A DNA stretch of 64,000 nt from Rhodospirillaceae bacterium UBA6219 (GCA_002435715.1 DISD01000079.1:49402-113401); one strand, 5' to 3'. Shown: positions 7,162 through 16,944, counted from the stretch's first letter. Program-made: numbers and translations. The notes: a model not told the origin generated them from the letters alone.

Positions 7162-9812
7162 TGGCCCAGGCGCTCCAGGATGGCCGGCAGGTGCACCTGG
7201 TCGGCTTTGTAATTGCCGGTCAGCGCATACATGACCAGATTGACGCCGAACCGCCAGGCCAGTTCGCGTTGGCGTTCCCCGCCGGGGACGCAGGGAAAGG
7301 ACGGCCGTCCCTGGGCGTCGGTGGCCCAGGCGCCGATCCAGTCATTGGCGCCGACCACCACCGGCGACACCCCGTCGCGGTCGTCGCCACCACCGCTTTC
7401 AACCACCCAGACGGGCCCGTCCCAGCGTCCCGGCAATTGCTTGAGCAAATAGAACGAGCGGGTCAGCACATGTTCGCTGGACAAGGTGACCAAGGGCGGA
7501 ATGGCCAGTCCCTGGGTCAGCGGGGCGAAGTCGGCTTCGTCGGTCCCGGCTTTCAGGGCGCCGGTATCCAGCACCAGCAGGCCGCCGGCGCGCATATAGG
7601 CGTTCAGCTTGTCGATGGCGGCGGCGGAAAGCGGCTTCTGCTCGGGGGAAAGCGGCCAATAGACAATGGGGAAGAACAAGATCGGGTCGCGTTCCAAATC
7701 CACCGCCATGGGGGTGTCCAGACGCGCGGTGGAACGCTCTCCCACCACACGTGACAACGCCGTCAGACCGGACCGGGCCTTGCCGTCGACAAAGCCGTCG
7801 CCAGTGTGGACGAAGGCCAAACGGGTGGACAGCGCGGCTTTCAAGGCGAAGTCGTCTTCGGCCCGTGACGGTTGTGGTGCCAGGACCAGCAGAACAAGCG
7901 CGGCCAGGGCGGTGCTGCGCAGGCGGGCGGCCAACAGCAAATCGGCCAGCACCAGCACCAGGGCGGCGGCAAAGGCCAGACCGGACAAATCGCGAGGAGA
8001 ATCGGAAGCCGCCAAGGACCGCCGCTCGACACCGGCAGGCAGGTCCAGCGCCATCGGCTTGTCCAGCCAGGGTCCCAGGTTGAAGGCCACGCGGCCGCCT
8101 TCCGGGCCATAAAGGCCGGGCGGTGTCTCGGGCGAAGGACGGCGTCGGCTGGCGTCCGACGGCAGCGATTGCACGATGCCGCCGGCCGGATGGATTTGGC
8201 CGAAACCATCCAGGATTTCGCCGGCTGCCAAAGTGCCGTTGGCCGGCTGCCCCCCGGTGCCCAGCCCGATCAGGCGGCGCAGCAGGTCGGGGAACAGACC
8301 CGACAGCGGCAAATTGCTCCAACTGGCGTTGGCGGTGACATGAACCAGCACCACCCAGCCATGACCTCGCCGTTCGGCGGTGATCAGCGGCGTGCCGTCG
8401 GTCAACTGCGCCCATACCTTGTCGTTCAGACTGGGATCGGGTTCCGCCAACACCTGCGACAGGATTTTGACGTCGGCGGGGGCGGTCAGGTCGGACAGCG
8501 GCGTGTCGGCGGGCAGGGCCGACAACCCTTGCGCCGTCGTCCACGACATGGCCCCGCCCAGGGACCGGCCGCCCGGGCGCAGGCGCACCGGCATCAACGG
8601 GTCCAGTTCTCCCCCAGTCGGGATGGCGGCGGCGATGCGCGGACCGGCGAAGCGGATCAGGGCGCCGCCGGATCGCACCCAGGCCAGCAAGGCATCGCTG
8701 TCCTCGCCCCTCAACACCTGGTCGGCGAGGATCAGGGCATCCGGACGCCGGTCCAGCAAGCTGGCGATGTCGCCACGGGTGATCTCGGCATAAGGGGCCA
8801 AGGCCCGATCCACATAATAATAGGGCGCCAACAGGGGGGTGTTCGAGTCGTCCTGATCGGCCAATCCGACGATGCGCCGTTTCCAGCCTTCGTCCAGCAA
8901 CAAGGTGGCGGCGGCGGATTGTTCGTCCTCGATGTCCAGGCGGGCCAGTCGGTTGCGCAATTCCACCGGCAGGCGCAAGACGACGCGCGCTTGCCCCTGG
9001 CCGGTGGCAAGCAGCGTTTCCTCGCGGGCCAGAACCTGGCCTTTGTCGTCCAGGCCGCGAACCGCCAGACGGTGCGGCAAAACCATGGGAAGGCTGCGCA
9101 CCAGCAAAGCCGCTTGATCGCCGCCGCCGCCGTCGGACAGGGAAAGGATGTGCCCGCTTTCGCCTTGCACAACGCTGACGCCGCCGCCCAGGGACTGCAG
9201 CGCGCGGGCCAGCTTGGCGCCGTCGTGGCCGGCATTGTCCAGCCCGTCCGAAACCCAGACCACTTCGGTGACCCGGTCGTGGTTCATGGCGCGGACCGCT
9301 TGGCCCGCGGCCTCGGCGTCGCTGGGCCACGGCTTGGGTACCATCGCCGAAATCAGCGATTGTGCCGCGCTGGCGCTCAGTGGGCCTTGCACGGCGATGG
9401 CGGCGCCATCCTGGGGCCGGGCGGTTTGCAGCAACAGCAGGGGGCGCTGAAGGCGGGCGGCCTGCGCCACTTGGTCGGCCAAGGCTTGCCGACGTTGGTT
9501 CCAGTCGTGGGCGGCGGCCCAGGAATCGTCGATCACCAGCAACAAGGCGGTGGCGCCGTGGGCCGGCGGGTTGGGGTGCACGCTGGGGCCGGCGGCTCCC
9601 AGGATAAGCAGTGCCAGCAAGGTCAGACGCAGCGCCAACAACCACCAGGGCATGCGGGCGGCGCTGTCGCGGCGGGGCGTCAAGCCCTGCAACAGCCGCA
9701 AGGCGGGAAAGCGGATCTGCGTCGGCGCCGGTGGCAGCAGCCGCAACAACAGCCACAGCGCCGGCAGGGTGACCAGCGCGGCCAAGATCCAGGGCGAGGC
9801 GAAGCCGATCAT
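7158..9812 (-). CDS. BatA-like membrane protein with C-terminal DUF4159 domain
   Basis: The 884-residue protein begins with the aerotolerance-regulator N-terminal motif (FASPWILAALVTLPALWLLL), then FPALRLLQGLTPRR, a second helix, and a vWA-like domain at about 85-280 (LLLVIDDSWAAAHDW; VVWVSDGLDNAGHD). A middle amidotransferase-like fold (ALILADQVLRGEDSDALLAW) is followed by a hydrophobic helix near 650 and a DUF4159 domain at about 680-884 (TRLAFVHTGDGFVD; GGLLVLDTG; NWIGAW). The MIDAS motif is degenerate: DDSWA replaces DxSxS. The true ATG at 9812 lies two bases past the preceding stop; longer readings run into the DUF58 gene. The family is linked to MoxR ATPases that may act as chaperones for metal-binding vWA proteins. 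Confidence 0.88.
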   Translation of the reverse strand: MIGFASPWILAALVTLPALWLLLRLLPPAPTQIRFPALRLLQGLTPRRDSAARMPWWLLALRLTLLALLILGAAGPSVHPNPPAHGATALLLVIDDSWAAAHDWNQRRQALADQVAQAARLQRPLLLLQTARPQDGAAIAVQGPLSASAAQSLISAMVPKPWPSDAEAAGQAVRAMNHDRVTEVVWVSDGLDNAGHDGAKLARALQSLGGGVSVVQGESGHILSLSDGGGGDQAALLVRSLPMVLPHRLAVRGLDDKGQVLAREETLLATGQGQARVVLRLPVELRNRLARLDIEDEQSAAATLLLDEGWKRRIVGLADQDDSNTPLLAPYYYVDRALAPYAEITRGDIASLLDRRPDALILADQVLRGEDSDALLAWVRSGGALIRFAGPRIAAAIPTGGELDPLMPVRLRPGGRSLGGAMSWTTAQGLSALPADTPLSDLTAPADVKILSQVLAEPDPSLNDKVWAQLTDGTPLITAERRGHGWVVLVHVTANASWSNLPLSGLFPDLLRRLIGLGTGGQPANGTLAAGEILDGFGQIHPAGGIVQSLPSDASRRRPSPETPPGLYGPEGGRVAFNLGPWLDKPMALDLPAGVERRSLAASDSPRDLSGLAFAAALVLVLADLLLAARLRSTALAALVLLVLAPQPSRAEDDFALKAALSTRLAFVHTGDGFVDGKARSGLTALSRVVGERSTARLDTPMAVDLERDPILFFPIVYWPLSPEQKPLSAAAIDKLNAYMRAGGLLVLDTGALKAGTDEADFAPLTQGLAIPPLVTLSSEHVLTRSFYLLKQLPGRWDGPVWVVESGGGDDRDGVSPVVVGANDWIGAWATDAQGRPSFPCVPGGERQRELAWRFGVNLVMYALTGNYKADQVHLPAILERLGQ

Positions 9813-9814
9813 CG

Positions 9815-10687
9815 CTAGCCTCGGCGACGGGGCGCCGCCAACCGGGTCTGCAAGGCCAGCAGGGCCATTTGCGGCGGGTGGTCGGTGCGGTGGGTGGCGA
9901 AGCTCCAGCCATGGCTGGCGGCGATGGCGGCCAAGGAATCGCGGTGCTCGGCCAGCCGATGGGCGTAATCGTCGCGCCAATCCTCGGCCCGGCGGGCCAG
10001 GATCGCGGTGTCGTCCTCGGCATCGACGAAACGAACCCGGCCGCGATAGGGCAAGGTCTCCTCGGCGGGGTCCAGCACCTGCAGCAGGTGCCCCCCATTG
10101 CCGTGACTGGCCAAGGCCGCCACTTGGGTGGCGATTTCTTCCGGCGCCATCAGGAAATCCGAGATCAGCACCACCTCGCCATGACGGGGCGGGCGCCGGG
10201 GATGCGGTATCCGGTCACCGGTCTGGGCCGCCATTTCCTCGGCCAGACGTGGCAAGAGCCCCGGGCCGCTGGAGGGCGGGCCATCCGCCCCCAGCACCGC
10301 CACCCGTTCGCCCAAACGCAACAGCAAGGCCGCCAGGGCCAGGTTCAGCAACAAGGCGCGGTTGCGTTTTTCCGGCAGATCGGGTGTCGAGCGCCAATCC
10401 ATCGAGGCGGACGAATCGCTCCACAACCAGAACCCCTGGGTGGCCGACCATTCGGTTTCACGAAGATAAAGTCCGTTCCCCCGGGCCGAGCGTCGCCAAT
10501 CGATGGAGGCGGCGCTGTCGCCCGGCTGCGCCCGCCGGTATTGCCAGAAGGTTTCCCCCGGTCCGGCGCGCCGTCGTCCGTGGGTGCCGCCGGCCAAGGA
10601 CGCGGCCACCCGTTCGGCGGCCACCAGCAAGGGCGGCAACCGGGCGGCCAAATCCTGAGCCTGAGCAAGCACCCGGGGCGGAATCAC
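9815..10687 (-). CDS. DUF58 domain protein
   Basis: This 290-residue protein carries the DUF58 signature at about residues 40-90 (RRRAGPGETFWQYRRAQPGD, then SIDWRRSARG and YLRETEW) and a vWA-like MIDAS (DSSASMDW, a good DxSxS). Unlike many family members it has no obvious membrane helix, so it is probably cytoplasmic or peripheral. The GTG start overlaps the MoxR stop by four bases (GTGA), indicating translational coupling. DUF58 proteins always sit beside MoxR-type ATPases and are thought to be their clients or adaptors; the biochemical activity is not established. Confidence 0.9.
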   Translation of the reverse strand: MIPPRVLAQAQDLAARLPPLLVAAERVAASLAGGTHGRRRAGPGETFWQYRRAQPGDSAASIDWRRSARGNGLYLRETEWSATQGFWLWSDSSASMDWRSTPDLPEKRNRALLLNLALAALLLRLGERVAVLGADGPPSSGPGLLPRLAEEMAAQTGDRIPHPRRPPRHGEVVLISDFLMAPEEIATQVAALASHGNGGHLLQVLDPAEETLPYRGRVRFVDAEDDTAILARRAEDWRDDYAHRLAEHRDSLAAIAASHGWSFATHRTDHPPQMALLALQTRLAAPRRRG

Positions 10688-11694
10688 GCGATGGTCTCGA
10701 TCAGTTTGGCGATGATGTGGTCGACGCTGACACCGTCGGCGCGGGCGGTATAGGACAGTGCCATGCGGTGGCGCAAAATGGGCGGCGCCAGTTGGATGAC
10801 GTCGTCCACCGACGGCGACAGCCGGCCATCCATCAGGGCGCGGGCGCGGGCGGCCAGCATCAGGGCTTGGGCGGCACGCGGGCCAGGCCCCCAGGCCACG
10901 TGGCGGTCGATCTCGGGCAAGGTGCTGGTTTCACGGCGTCCGCCGCGGACCAGGGCCAGGATGGAATCGACCACCGCTTCGCCGACCGGCAATTGCCGGA
11001 TCAGCGTCTGGGCCGCCAGCAGCCGGGCGCCGTCCATCACCATCGGGGGTTTCGGTTGCGGGCCGGCGGTGGTGGCCAGCAGCATGCGCCTTTCGGCCTC
11101 CAGGTCGGGATAGCCCACGTCGATCTGCATCAGGAAACGATCCAGCTGCGCCTCGGGCAGGGGATAGGTGCCTTCCTGTTCCAGCGGGTTCTGGGTGGCC
11201 AGCACGTGGAAGGGTTCGGGCAAGGGGTGGTAATGGCCGGCGATGGACACCCGGCCTTCCTGCATGGCCTGCAACAGCGCCGCCTGGGTGCGCGGGCTGG
11301 CGCGGTTGATTTCGTCGGCCATCAGCAATTGGCAGAACACCGGTCCCTTGATGAAACGAAAAGCCCGGCTGCCGTCGGCGCCTTCTTCCAGCACTTCCGA
11401 GCCCAAGATGTCGGCGGGCATCAAGTCGGGGGTGAACTGCACCCGCTTTTCCGCCAGCCCCAACACGGCCCCCAAGGTTTCCACCAATCGGGTCTTGGCC
11501 AGACCGGGGACGCCGATCAACAAGGCGTGACCCCCTGCCAGCAGCGTGATAAGACTTTCATCAATCACGCGGTCCTGACCGAAGATCACCTGGGCGACGG
11601 CGTCTCGCGCCGCGACGATGGTGGCGTTAAGATCGGCTGCCTCGCGCTCCAGGCCGTTGTTGGGGCCATTGCTGGGGGTCGCGTTGGTCGTCAC
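10684..11694 (-). CDS. MoxR-family AAA+ ATPase
   Basis: The 336-residue protein is a complete MoxR/RavA-class AAA+ ATPase. Walker A is GVPGLAKT near residue 61, Walker B is LLMADEINRASP near 128, and sensor/arginine-finger regions follow (ATQNPLEQEGTYPLPEAQLD). The C-terminal helical lid includes ALMLAARARALMDGR. MoxR ATPases act as chaperones that help assemble vWA-containing or metal-requiring complexes. It heads the four-gene operon, with GTG start and AGGAG eight bases before it. The start lies only 18 bases from the earliest plausible start of the divergent DUF1285 gene, so the promoters must overlap the coding ends. Confidence 0.95.
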   Translation of the reverse strand: MTTNATPSNGPNNGLEREAADLNATIVAARDAVAQVIFGQDRVIDESLITLLAGGHALLIGVPGLAKTRLVETLGAVLGLAEKRVQFTPDLMPADILGSEVLEEGADGSRAFRFIKGPVFCQLLMADEINRASPRTQAALLQAMQEGRVSIAGHYHPLPEPFHVLATQNPLEQEGTYPLPEAQLDRFLMQIDVGYPDLEAERRMLLATTAGPQPKPPMVMDGARLLAAQTLIRQLPVGEAVVDSILALVRGGRRETSTLPEIDRHVAWGPGPRAAQALMLAARARALMDGRLSPSVDDVIQLAPPILRHRMALSYTARADGVSVDHIIAKLIETIA

Positions 11695-11712
11695 CGGGGA
11701 CTCCTGTGGGAT

Positions 11713-12261
11713 TTGGACTGGTTACGGGCCGCCGCCCGGGAGAATGCGCACTTGGTCACTTCCGTCGCCTTGGAAAATTGCGGTGATTTAGGGATCCGCA
11801 TCGATCGCAACGGCCGTTGGTTCTACCATGGCTCGCCGATCAATCGCAAAGAGATGGTCTGCCTTTTCGCTTCGGTGATGAGCCGCGATTCCGAAGGTCG
11901 CTATTGGCTGACCACCCCCGAGGAACGCGGCACCATCATCGTCGACGACGTACCCTTCATGGCGGTCGAGATGTTCACCTGCCAGTGCGGGCGCGACCGG
12001 GTGATCAGCTTTCGCACCAATGTGGACGAATTGGTGACGGTGGATGCCAGCCATCCCCTGCGGATCGATGAATGCCCCGAAACCGGCGAGCCCATGCCCT
12101 ATGTCACCGTGCGCGACGGCTTGGAGGCACGGCTGACCCGTTCGGTCTATTACGAGCTGGTGGCCAAGGGGCACGAAGAGATCTTGGACGGTGAACGGGC
12201 TTATGGGGTGTGGAGCAGCGGTACTTTCTTTGCCTTGGGACGAATGGACGAGTGCGACTGA
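11713..12261 (+). CDS. DUF1285 family protein
   Basis: About 182 residues. The DUF1285 core is clear: CGDLGIRIDRNGRWFYHGSP, RKEMVCLFASV, a YWLTTPEERGTI segment and DVPFMAVEM, then TNVDELVTVDASHPLRI. The family is widespread in proteobacteria and has no assigned reaction; solved members are described as a duplicated beta-barrel-like fold. There is no signal peptide. The start is uncertain: TTG 11713 keeps the N-terminal helix (DWLRAAARENAH) expected for the family, while TTG 11752 has a better ribosome binding site (GGGAGA). Its end overlaps the Nudix gene, so the three genes to 14197 form an operon. Confidence 0.85.
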   Translation: MDWLRAAARENAHLVTSVALENCGDLGIRIDRNGRWFYHGSPINRKEMVCLFASVMSRDSEGRYWLTTPEERGTIIVDDVPFMAVEMFTCQCGRDRVISFRTNVDELVTVDASHPLRIDECPETGEPMPYVTVRDGLEARLTRSVYYELVAKGHEEILDGERAYGVWSSGTFFALGRMDECD

Positions 12262-12890
12262 CCCGCGACGAGATCACCGCGCGCCTGGCCACCGGGCTTG
12301 ACCCCAAGGGCCGTGGCGACGCCATGCTGGAACGCCTAGTCGATGGTGACGAGGTGCCGGGGCGTCGTGCCCTGGTGGATGGTCCGCCGCGTCCGGCCGC
12401 CGTGCTGGTGCCGTTGGTGGAACATGATGACGGCATGACCGTGCTGTTGACCCAGCGCACCGCCCATCTGGCCCACCATCCCGGCCAGATCAGCTTTCCG
12501 GGCGGTCGGCTGGAAGACGACGACCAGGGCGACGCCATCGTCGCCGCCCTGCGCGAAACCGAGGAAGAAATCGGCCTGTCACGGGATTTGGTCACCATCC
12601 TGGGGCGGTTGGACCATTACGTCACCGGCACCGGCTTCATCATCACCCCGGTGGTTGGCGTGGTCCGCCCGCCGGTGATCAGCAAGCCCGATCCCTTCGA
12701 GGTGGCCGAGGTGTTCGAGGTGCCGCTGGAATTCCTGTTGGACCCGGAAAACCACAAGCTGAACCGCGTGGTGGTGGAAGGGCGGCGGCGGCCGTTCTGG
12801 TCCATGACCTGGGAACAGCGGGTGATCTGGGGGGCGACCGCCGGCATGTTGGTCAACCTGTCCGACGTGCTGGTGCGAAAATGCGACTGA
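12252..12890 (+). CDS. CoA pyrophosphatase-type Nudix hydrolase
   Basis: A 212-residue protein with a full Nudix box (GGRLEDDD...REtEEEIGL, residues about 95-118) preceded by the family marker LLTQRTAHLAHHPGQISFPG, typical of CoA- and acetyl-CoA-cleaving Nudix enzymes (NudL/YeaB type). It should hydrolyse CoA to 3',5'-ADP and phosphopantetheine with Mg2+ or Mn2+. I chose GTG 12252 (begins RLTRDEITARL), which overlaps the DUF1285 stop by ten bases; an earlier GTG at 12210 would add 14 residues inside that gene. The 3' end overlaps the CCA-adding enzyme gene. This DUF1285-nudix-cca order is common in alphaproteobacteria. Confidence 0.93.
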   Translation: MRLTRDEITARLATGLDPKGRGDAMLERLVDGDEVPGRRALVDGPPRPAAVLVPLVEHDDGMTVLLTQRTAHLAHHPGQISFPGGRLEDDDQGDAIVAALRETEEEIGLSRDLVTILGRLDHYVTGTGFIITPVVGVVRPPVISKPDPFEVAEVFEVPLEFLLDPENHKLNRVVVEGRRRPFWSMTWEQRVIWGATAGMLVNLSDVLVRKCD

Positions 12891-14197
12891 TCCAGGGCAA
12901 GGGCGCGGTCGAACCGCTGGGGCAATTGTCGCCCCAGGACTGGATGCAGGCGCCCGAGACGCAAAAGGTACTGGCGGCATTGATGGCCGATGGCGCCGAA
13001 GCCCGCTTCGTCGGCGGTTGCGTGCGCGATTCGGTGCTGAAGCGCCCGATCAAGGATGTGGACATCGCCACCCATGACACCCCTGACACGGTGATGGAAT
13101 TGCTGGAACGGGCGGGAATTCGGGTCATCCCCACCGGTCTGGCCCACGGCACGGTGACGGCGGTGGTGGGCAAGGCCCATTACGAGATCACCACGCTTCG
13201 TGAAGACGTGGAAACCTTTGGCCGTCACGCCCGGGTCAGCTTCACCGACGATTGGACCGCCGACGCGGCACGGCGCGACTTCACCATGAACGCCATGTTC
13301 GCCGATGCCCAAGGACGGGTTTACGACCCGTTCAACGGCTTGGCCGACCTTGCCGCCGGGCAGGTGCGCTTCGTCGGCGATCCCATGAAGCGCATCGACG
13401 AGGACGTGCTGCGGCTTTTGCGGTTCTTTCGCTTCTATGCCCATTACGGCCGCCCCCCCATGGACAAGACCGCCTTGGTGGCCTGCCGCAAACTGGCGCC
13501 GCGCCTGGTGGAATTGTCGGGCGAACGGGTAGCGGGCGAATTGATCCGCCTGTTGCAGGCCGCCGATCCGGCCGAAGCCTTGCTGGTGATGAAAGCTGAA
13601 GGCGTGCTGACCCATGTGTTGCCGGAAGGCCAGGAATTGGGGCGCCTGAAGGTGCTGAGCTGGCTGGAAAGCCGGGGCTTGGTCCGTTCCGGCATCGCCC
13701 CCGACCCGCTGCGTCGTCTCGGGGCCATCCTGCGCGGGGACGAAGCGGTGATCCGGGGGGTGGGCGAGCGCTTGAAGCTGTCGGCGGCGCAAACCGCGCG
13801 TCTGGTTTCCATCGCCGCCCCCAAGGTGGCGGTTGTGGACGCATTGGACGCGTTGCAGGCGCGTCGTGCCCTGCGCCGGGTCGGGGCGGAAACCTTCCGC
13901 GATCTGGTGTTGGTGGCCTGGGCCGATGCCAAGTCGCGTTCCGGGGTGACCCGCAGCCAGGAAACCAGCCGCTGGATCGGGTTGCTGGATTGGGCCGACG
14001 CATGGCAGCCGGTGGAATTGCCGGTGCGCGGCGCCGATTGTCTGGAATTGGGGGTGCCGCGTGGTCCGGCTATCGGTCAGGCCTTGGGCGTCGTTGAGGC
14101 CTGGTGGGAAGAGCGCGATTACCGTCCGGGCCGGGGGGAATGTCTGGAACGCTTGCGTCAGGCCATAAAAGAAGGGGGCGCCGCAGCGCCCCCGTAA
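12881..14197 (+). CDS. CCA-adding tRNA nucleotidyltransferase / poly(A) polymerase family
   Basis: The 438-residue protein is a class II nucleotidyltransferase. The catalytic head is GGCVRDSVLKRPIKDVDIAT at about 46-65, with GG for template-free nucleotide binding and DxD (DVD) for metal. RRDFTMNAM and RVYDPFNGLADLAAG follow, then the RNA-binding motif RIDEDVLRLLRFFRF. In alphaproteobacteria this single gene repairs or builds the tRNA 3' CCA end. The ATG at 12881 overlaps the Nudix stop by ten bases. The C-terminal 200 residues are the usual helical body. A hairpin spans the last codons and may act with the convergent gene as a weak terminator. Confidence 0.94.
   Translation: MRLIQGKGAVEPLGQLSPQDWMQAPETQKVLAALMADGAEARFVGGCVRDSVLKRPIKDVDIATHDTPDTVMELLERAGIRVIPTGLAHGTVTAVVGKAHYEITTLREDVETFGRHARVSFTDDWTADAARRDFTMNAMFADAQGRVYDPFNGLADLAAGQVRFVGDPMKRIDEDVLRLLRFFRFYAHYGRPPMDKTALVACRKLAPRLVELSGERVAGELIRLLQAADPAEALLVMKAEGVLTHVLPEGQELGRLKVLSWLESRGLVRSGIAPDPLRRLGAILRGDEAVIRGVGERLKLSAAQTARLVSIAAPKVAVVDALDALQARRALRRVGAETFRDLVLVAWADAKSRSGVTRSQETSRWIGLLDWADAWQPVELPVRGADCLELGVPRGPAIGQALGVVEAWWEERDYRPGRGECLERLRQAIKEGGAAAPP
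14174..14193. terminator. Possible hairpin terminator across the cca stop
   Basis: GGGGGCGC (14174-14181) pairs with GCGCCCCC (14186-14193) around a 4-base loop, inside the last codons of the CCA-adding gene and between convergent genes. There is no T tract, so termination efficiency is doubtful. Confidence 0.3.
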
Positions 14198-14214
14198 ACC
14201 GGTCCGTCGGTGGA

Positions 14215-14649
14215 TCAGCCCTTGGCCGGCACCATCAGGGTGGCTTCGCCGTCCAGGACCACCTTTTCCCCCACCGTGCAGGTGGTCTTGAAGGTGGCGA
14301 ACTTCTTTTCCGGCACCAAGGTGGTGACTTCCACCCGGGCGGTGACAGTGTCGCCGATCTTCACCGGCGCCTTGAACTTCAACAGCTGAGACACGTAGAT
14401 GCAGCCTGGGCCGGGCAGCTTCATGCCGAACACGGTCGAGATGAAAGCCGCCGACAGCATGCCGTGGGCGATGCGGCCCTTGAACATGGTCTGGCTGGCG
14501 AATTCTTCGTTCACGTGCACAGGGTTGAAATCGCCCGACACGCCGGCGAAGGCGGCGATGTCCGCCTCGGTGACGGTCTTGGAAAAGATGGCCGACTGGC
14601 CGACGCTCAATTCCTCGAAATAATAACCGTTCAGGGTTTCGCCACTCAT
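14215..14649 (-). CDS. phaJ: MaoC-like (R)-specific enoyl-CoA hydratase
   Basis: The 144-residue single hot-dog domain carries the hydratase-2 motif at about residues 32-50 (FAGVSGDFNPVHVNEEFA), with catalytic Asp and His in D-F-N-P-V-H. The next segments GRIAHGMLSAAFISTVFG and PGPGCIYVSQLLKF are typical of PhaJ. It converts trans-2-enoyl-CoA to (R)-3-hydroxyacyl-CoA, which feeds polyhydroxyalkanoate synthesis from beta-oxidation. A phasin-like gene later in the window (43223) agrees with PHA storage. ATG with GAGGAG upstream; monocistronic. MaoC domain proteins also act in other CoA pathways, so the PHA link is inference. Confidence 0.88.
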   Translation of the reverse strand: MSGETLNGYYFEELSVGQSAIFSKTVTEADIAAFAGVSGDFNPVHVNEEFASQTMFKGRIAHGMLSAAFISTVFGMKLPGPGCIYVSQLLKFKAPVKIGDTVTARVEVTTLVPEKKFATFKTTCTVGEKVVLDGEATLMVPAKG

Positions 14650-14810
14650 GTCCTGCTCCTCAAAGGCATTGTGCAGCGCAGTCTAGACCTTGGCCGGGGC
14701 GCTGACAATGCAGGGAAGGCGAAGGCTGCGTGACAATTGATATAATTATGTATGTAAAATACCCATCAAACTTGATATATCTCGGCCCAGGCGAGAATGG
14801 TGGGGGCGCC

Positions 14811-16891
14811 ATGAGCATCCGATCGATTATCAACCTGTTGTTGGGTTCCTTGGCGGTGGTCGCCATTTTGGCGGTGGGGACCATCGCCACCCAGGCTGTG
14901 CGTCAATGGCAAGGCGCCGAACGCACGGTGACGCAAGGTCGGGTTTCGGCCCATTTGCTGTCGGCGGCAGGGCATTGGGCCGCTGAACGCGGACTGACGG
15001 CGGGGGCGTTGGGGGTGACGCGGCCGCCAGTGCCGATGTGCAAAAGGCCATCGCCGAAAAGCGACAGGCCGGCGACAGCGCCATGGCCGAGGCGGAAGGT
15101 GCCTTGGACCTGCTGGATTTCGCCGCGCGCCAGGAACTGGCCCAGCAATTGGCACAACGGCGCCAGGCCTTGAACGCCTTGCGCCGGCAGGTGGACGATT
15201 CCTTGCGGGTGGCGAAAAGCCAGCGGTCAGAGCAGGTGAAGTCGGCTTGGTTCCCCACCTCGTCGGCGGTGATCGAAAATGTCTTGATGCTGCGCCTGGG
15301 ACTGATCCAAGCCAATTCCCAAACCCCATTGGTGGCCATGACCGAAGACATGCGCTCGCAATTGGCGGTGATGGCCGAATATGCGGGGCGCGAACGTGGT
15401 TCGGTGGCGGGCATCCTGGCCGCCGGGCGGGCGCTCAGCGGTTCCGACATGGCGTTGCTGGGGGAATTTCGCGGCCGTTTCATGGGGGCGTGGGAATTCG
15501 TCCGTATTCTGGCCCGCCAAGGCGACATGAAAACCGCTATGGCCGAACCGGTATCGGCCATCGAACGGCAGTACTTCCAAGCTTTCGACGCCACCCGCAA
15601 GGCGGTGGTGGAGGCGGGACTGGCAGGTCAGGCCTATCCTTTGGACAGCGGCCAATGGTTCAAGGCCGCCAGCCAGGCCATCGCCACCCTCAATCGCGCG
15701 CAAGAGGCCGCCTCGGGATTGGCCTTGCAGGTTTCGGAAAACCAGCAGACCCAGGCCGGGCGGGTTTTGGCGCTCAGCGTCGCCGCCGCTTTGGTGGCGT
15801 TGGGCTTGTGTCTGGTCGGTCTGGTGGTGACCCAGGCCCGGGTCGTCGGGCCGGTCCGCGGTATGGAAACCACCATGACCCGGCTGTCGGGCGGCGATTT
15901 GGATGCCGAGGTCCAAGGCGACCAGCGCAAGGATGAAATCGGCGCCATGGCCCGGGCGCTTCGGGTGTTCCGCGATTCCATGCGCGAGGCGGCGCAATTG
16001 CGTCAGGACCAGCAACAGGCGGAAAAGCGGCTGGCCGCCGAGCGCCGTCAGGCCCTGTTCAGCATGGCCGACACTTTGGAACAAAGTGTCCAGGGCATTA
16101 CCGGCGAAGTGGTGTCCGCCGCTACTCAATTGAATTCCCATTCTCTCAGTCTGTCGGGCTTGGCTCGTCAGGCCCAGGACCAGACCCGCGAAGCGGCCGG
16201 CGCCTCGCAATCGGCGTCGGGCAACGTGCAGGCGGTGGCCTCGGCGGCCGAGGAATTGTCGGCATCCATCGCCGAGATTTCCCGTCAGGTCGAGGATTCG
16301 TCGCGGCTGTCGCAGGCCGCGGTGGACGAATTGGACCAGACCACCCATTGCATGAGCAGCCTGCTGGAGACCGTCGGCCGTATCGGCGAGGTGACCAGCC
16401 TGATCAGCAATATCGCCAACCAAACCAACCTTCTGGCGCTGAACGCCACCATCGAGGCGGCGCGGGCGGGCGAAGCCGGCAAGGGATTCGCCGTGGTTGC
16501 CGGCGAGGTCAAGGCCCTGGCCAACCAGACCGCCAAGGCCACCGAGGAAATCGCCGCCCAGATCGCCGCCATCCAGACCACCACCGGCAACGCGGCTTCG
16601 GCCATCCAGCAGGTGGAAACGACCATGACGCGTCTGAGCGGCACCGCCGCCGCCATTTCGGTCGCGGTCGAGCAGCAAGGCGCGGCGACGGACGAGATCG
16701 CCCGCTCCGTCGCTTTGGCCGCCAGTGGATCGCATCAGGTCAACGACAATATCGGCGGGCTGGCCCAGGCCGCCGACGAAACCCACAGTCAGGCCGACCA
16801 TGTTCACGAAGCCGCCGAAATGCTGGCGGCGCAGGCGGCGCAGTTGCGCAATACTTTGCAACACTTCCTGAACGGCTTGCGGGCGGCTTGA
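14811..16891 (+). pseudogene. Methyl-accepting chemotaxis protein, frameshifted near residue 67
   Basis: The first frame gives a good chemoreceptor N-terminus: MSIRSIINLLLGSLAVVAIL, then a periplasmic NIT-like start (AAERGLTAGALG). At the G run 15012-15016 the reading must slip by one base; the second frame continues DAAASADVQKAIAEKRQAGD and runs intact to 16891. Restoring one G gives about 693 residues: TM1, periplasmic helical sensor, TM2 near 330 (VAAALVALGLCLVGLVV), HAMP (RVVGPVRGMETTMTRLSGG), and a full signalling domain with NQTNLLALNATIEAARAGEA. All else is well preserved, so it is a recent loss, a phase-variable homopolymer or a sequencing error. An AT-rich promoter-like stretch lies at 14730-14785. 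Confidence 0.9.
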
Positions 16892-16944
16892 CCTGGGGGC
16901 GGGGCTGTGGCGCAATGCCGCCATCGCCGCAGGAGAGCCCTCTC

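Noticed and set aside
7399..10098. An 899-residue minus-strand frame over the BatA/DUF58 region
   Set aside because: It is a shadow in another frame with Arg/Pro/Gly-rich composition; the real genes there have clear domains.
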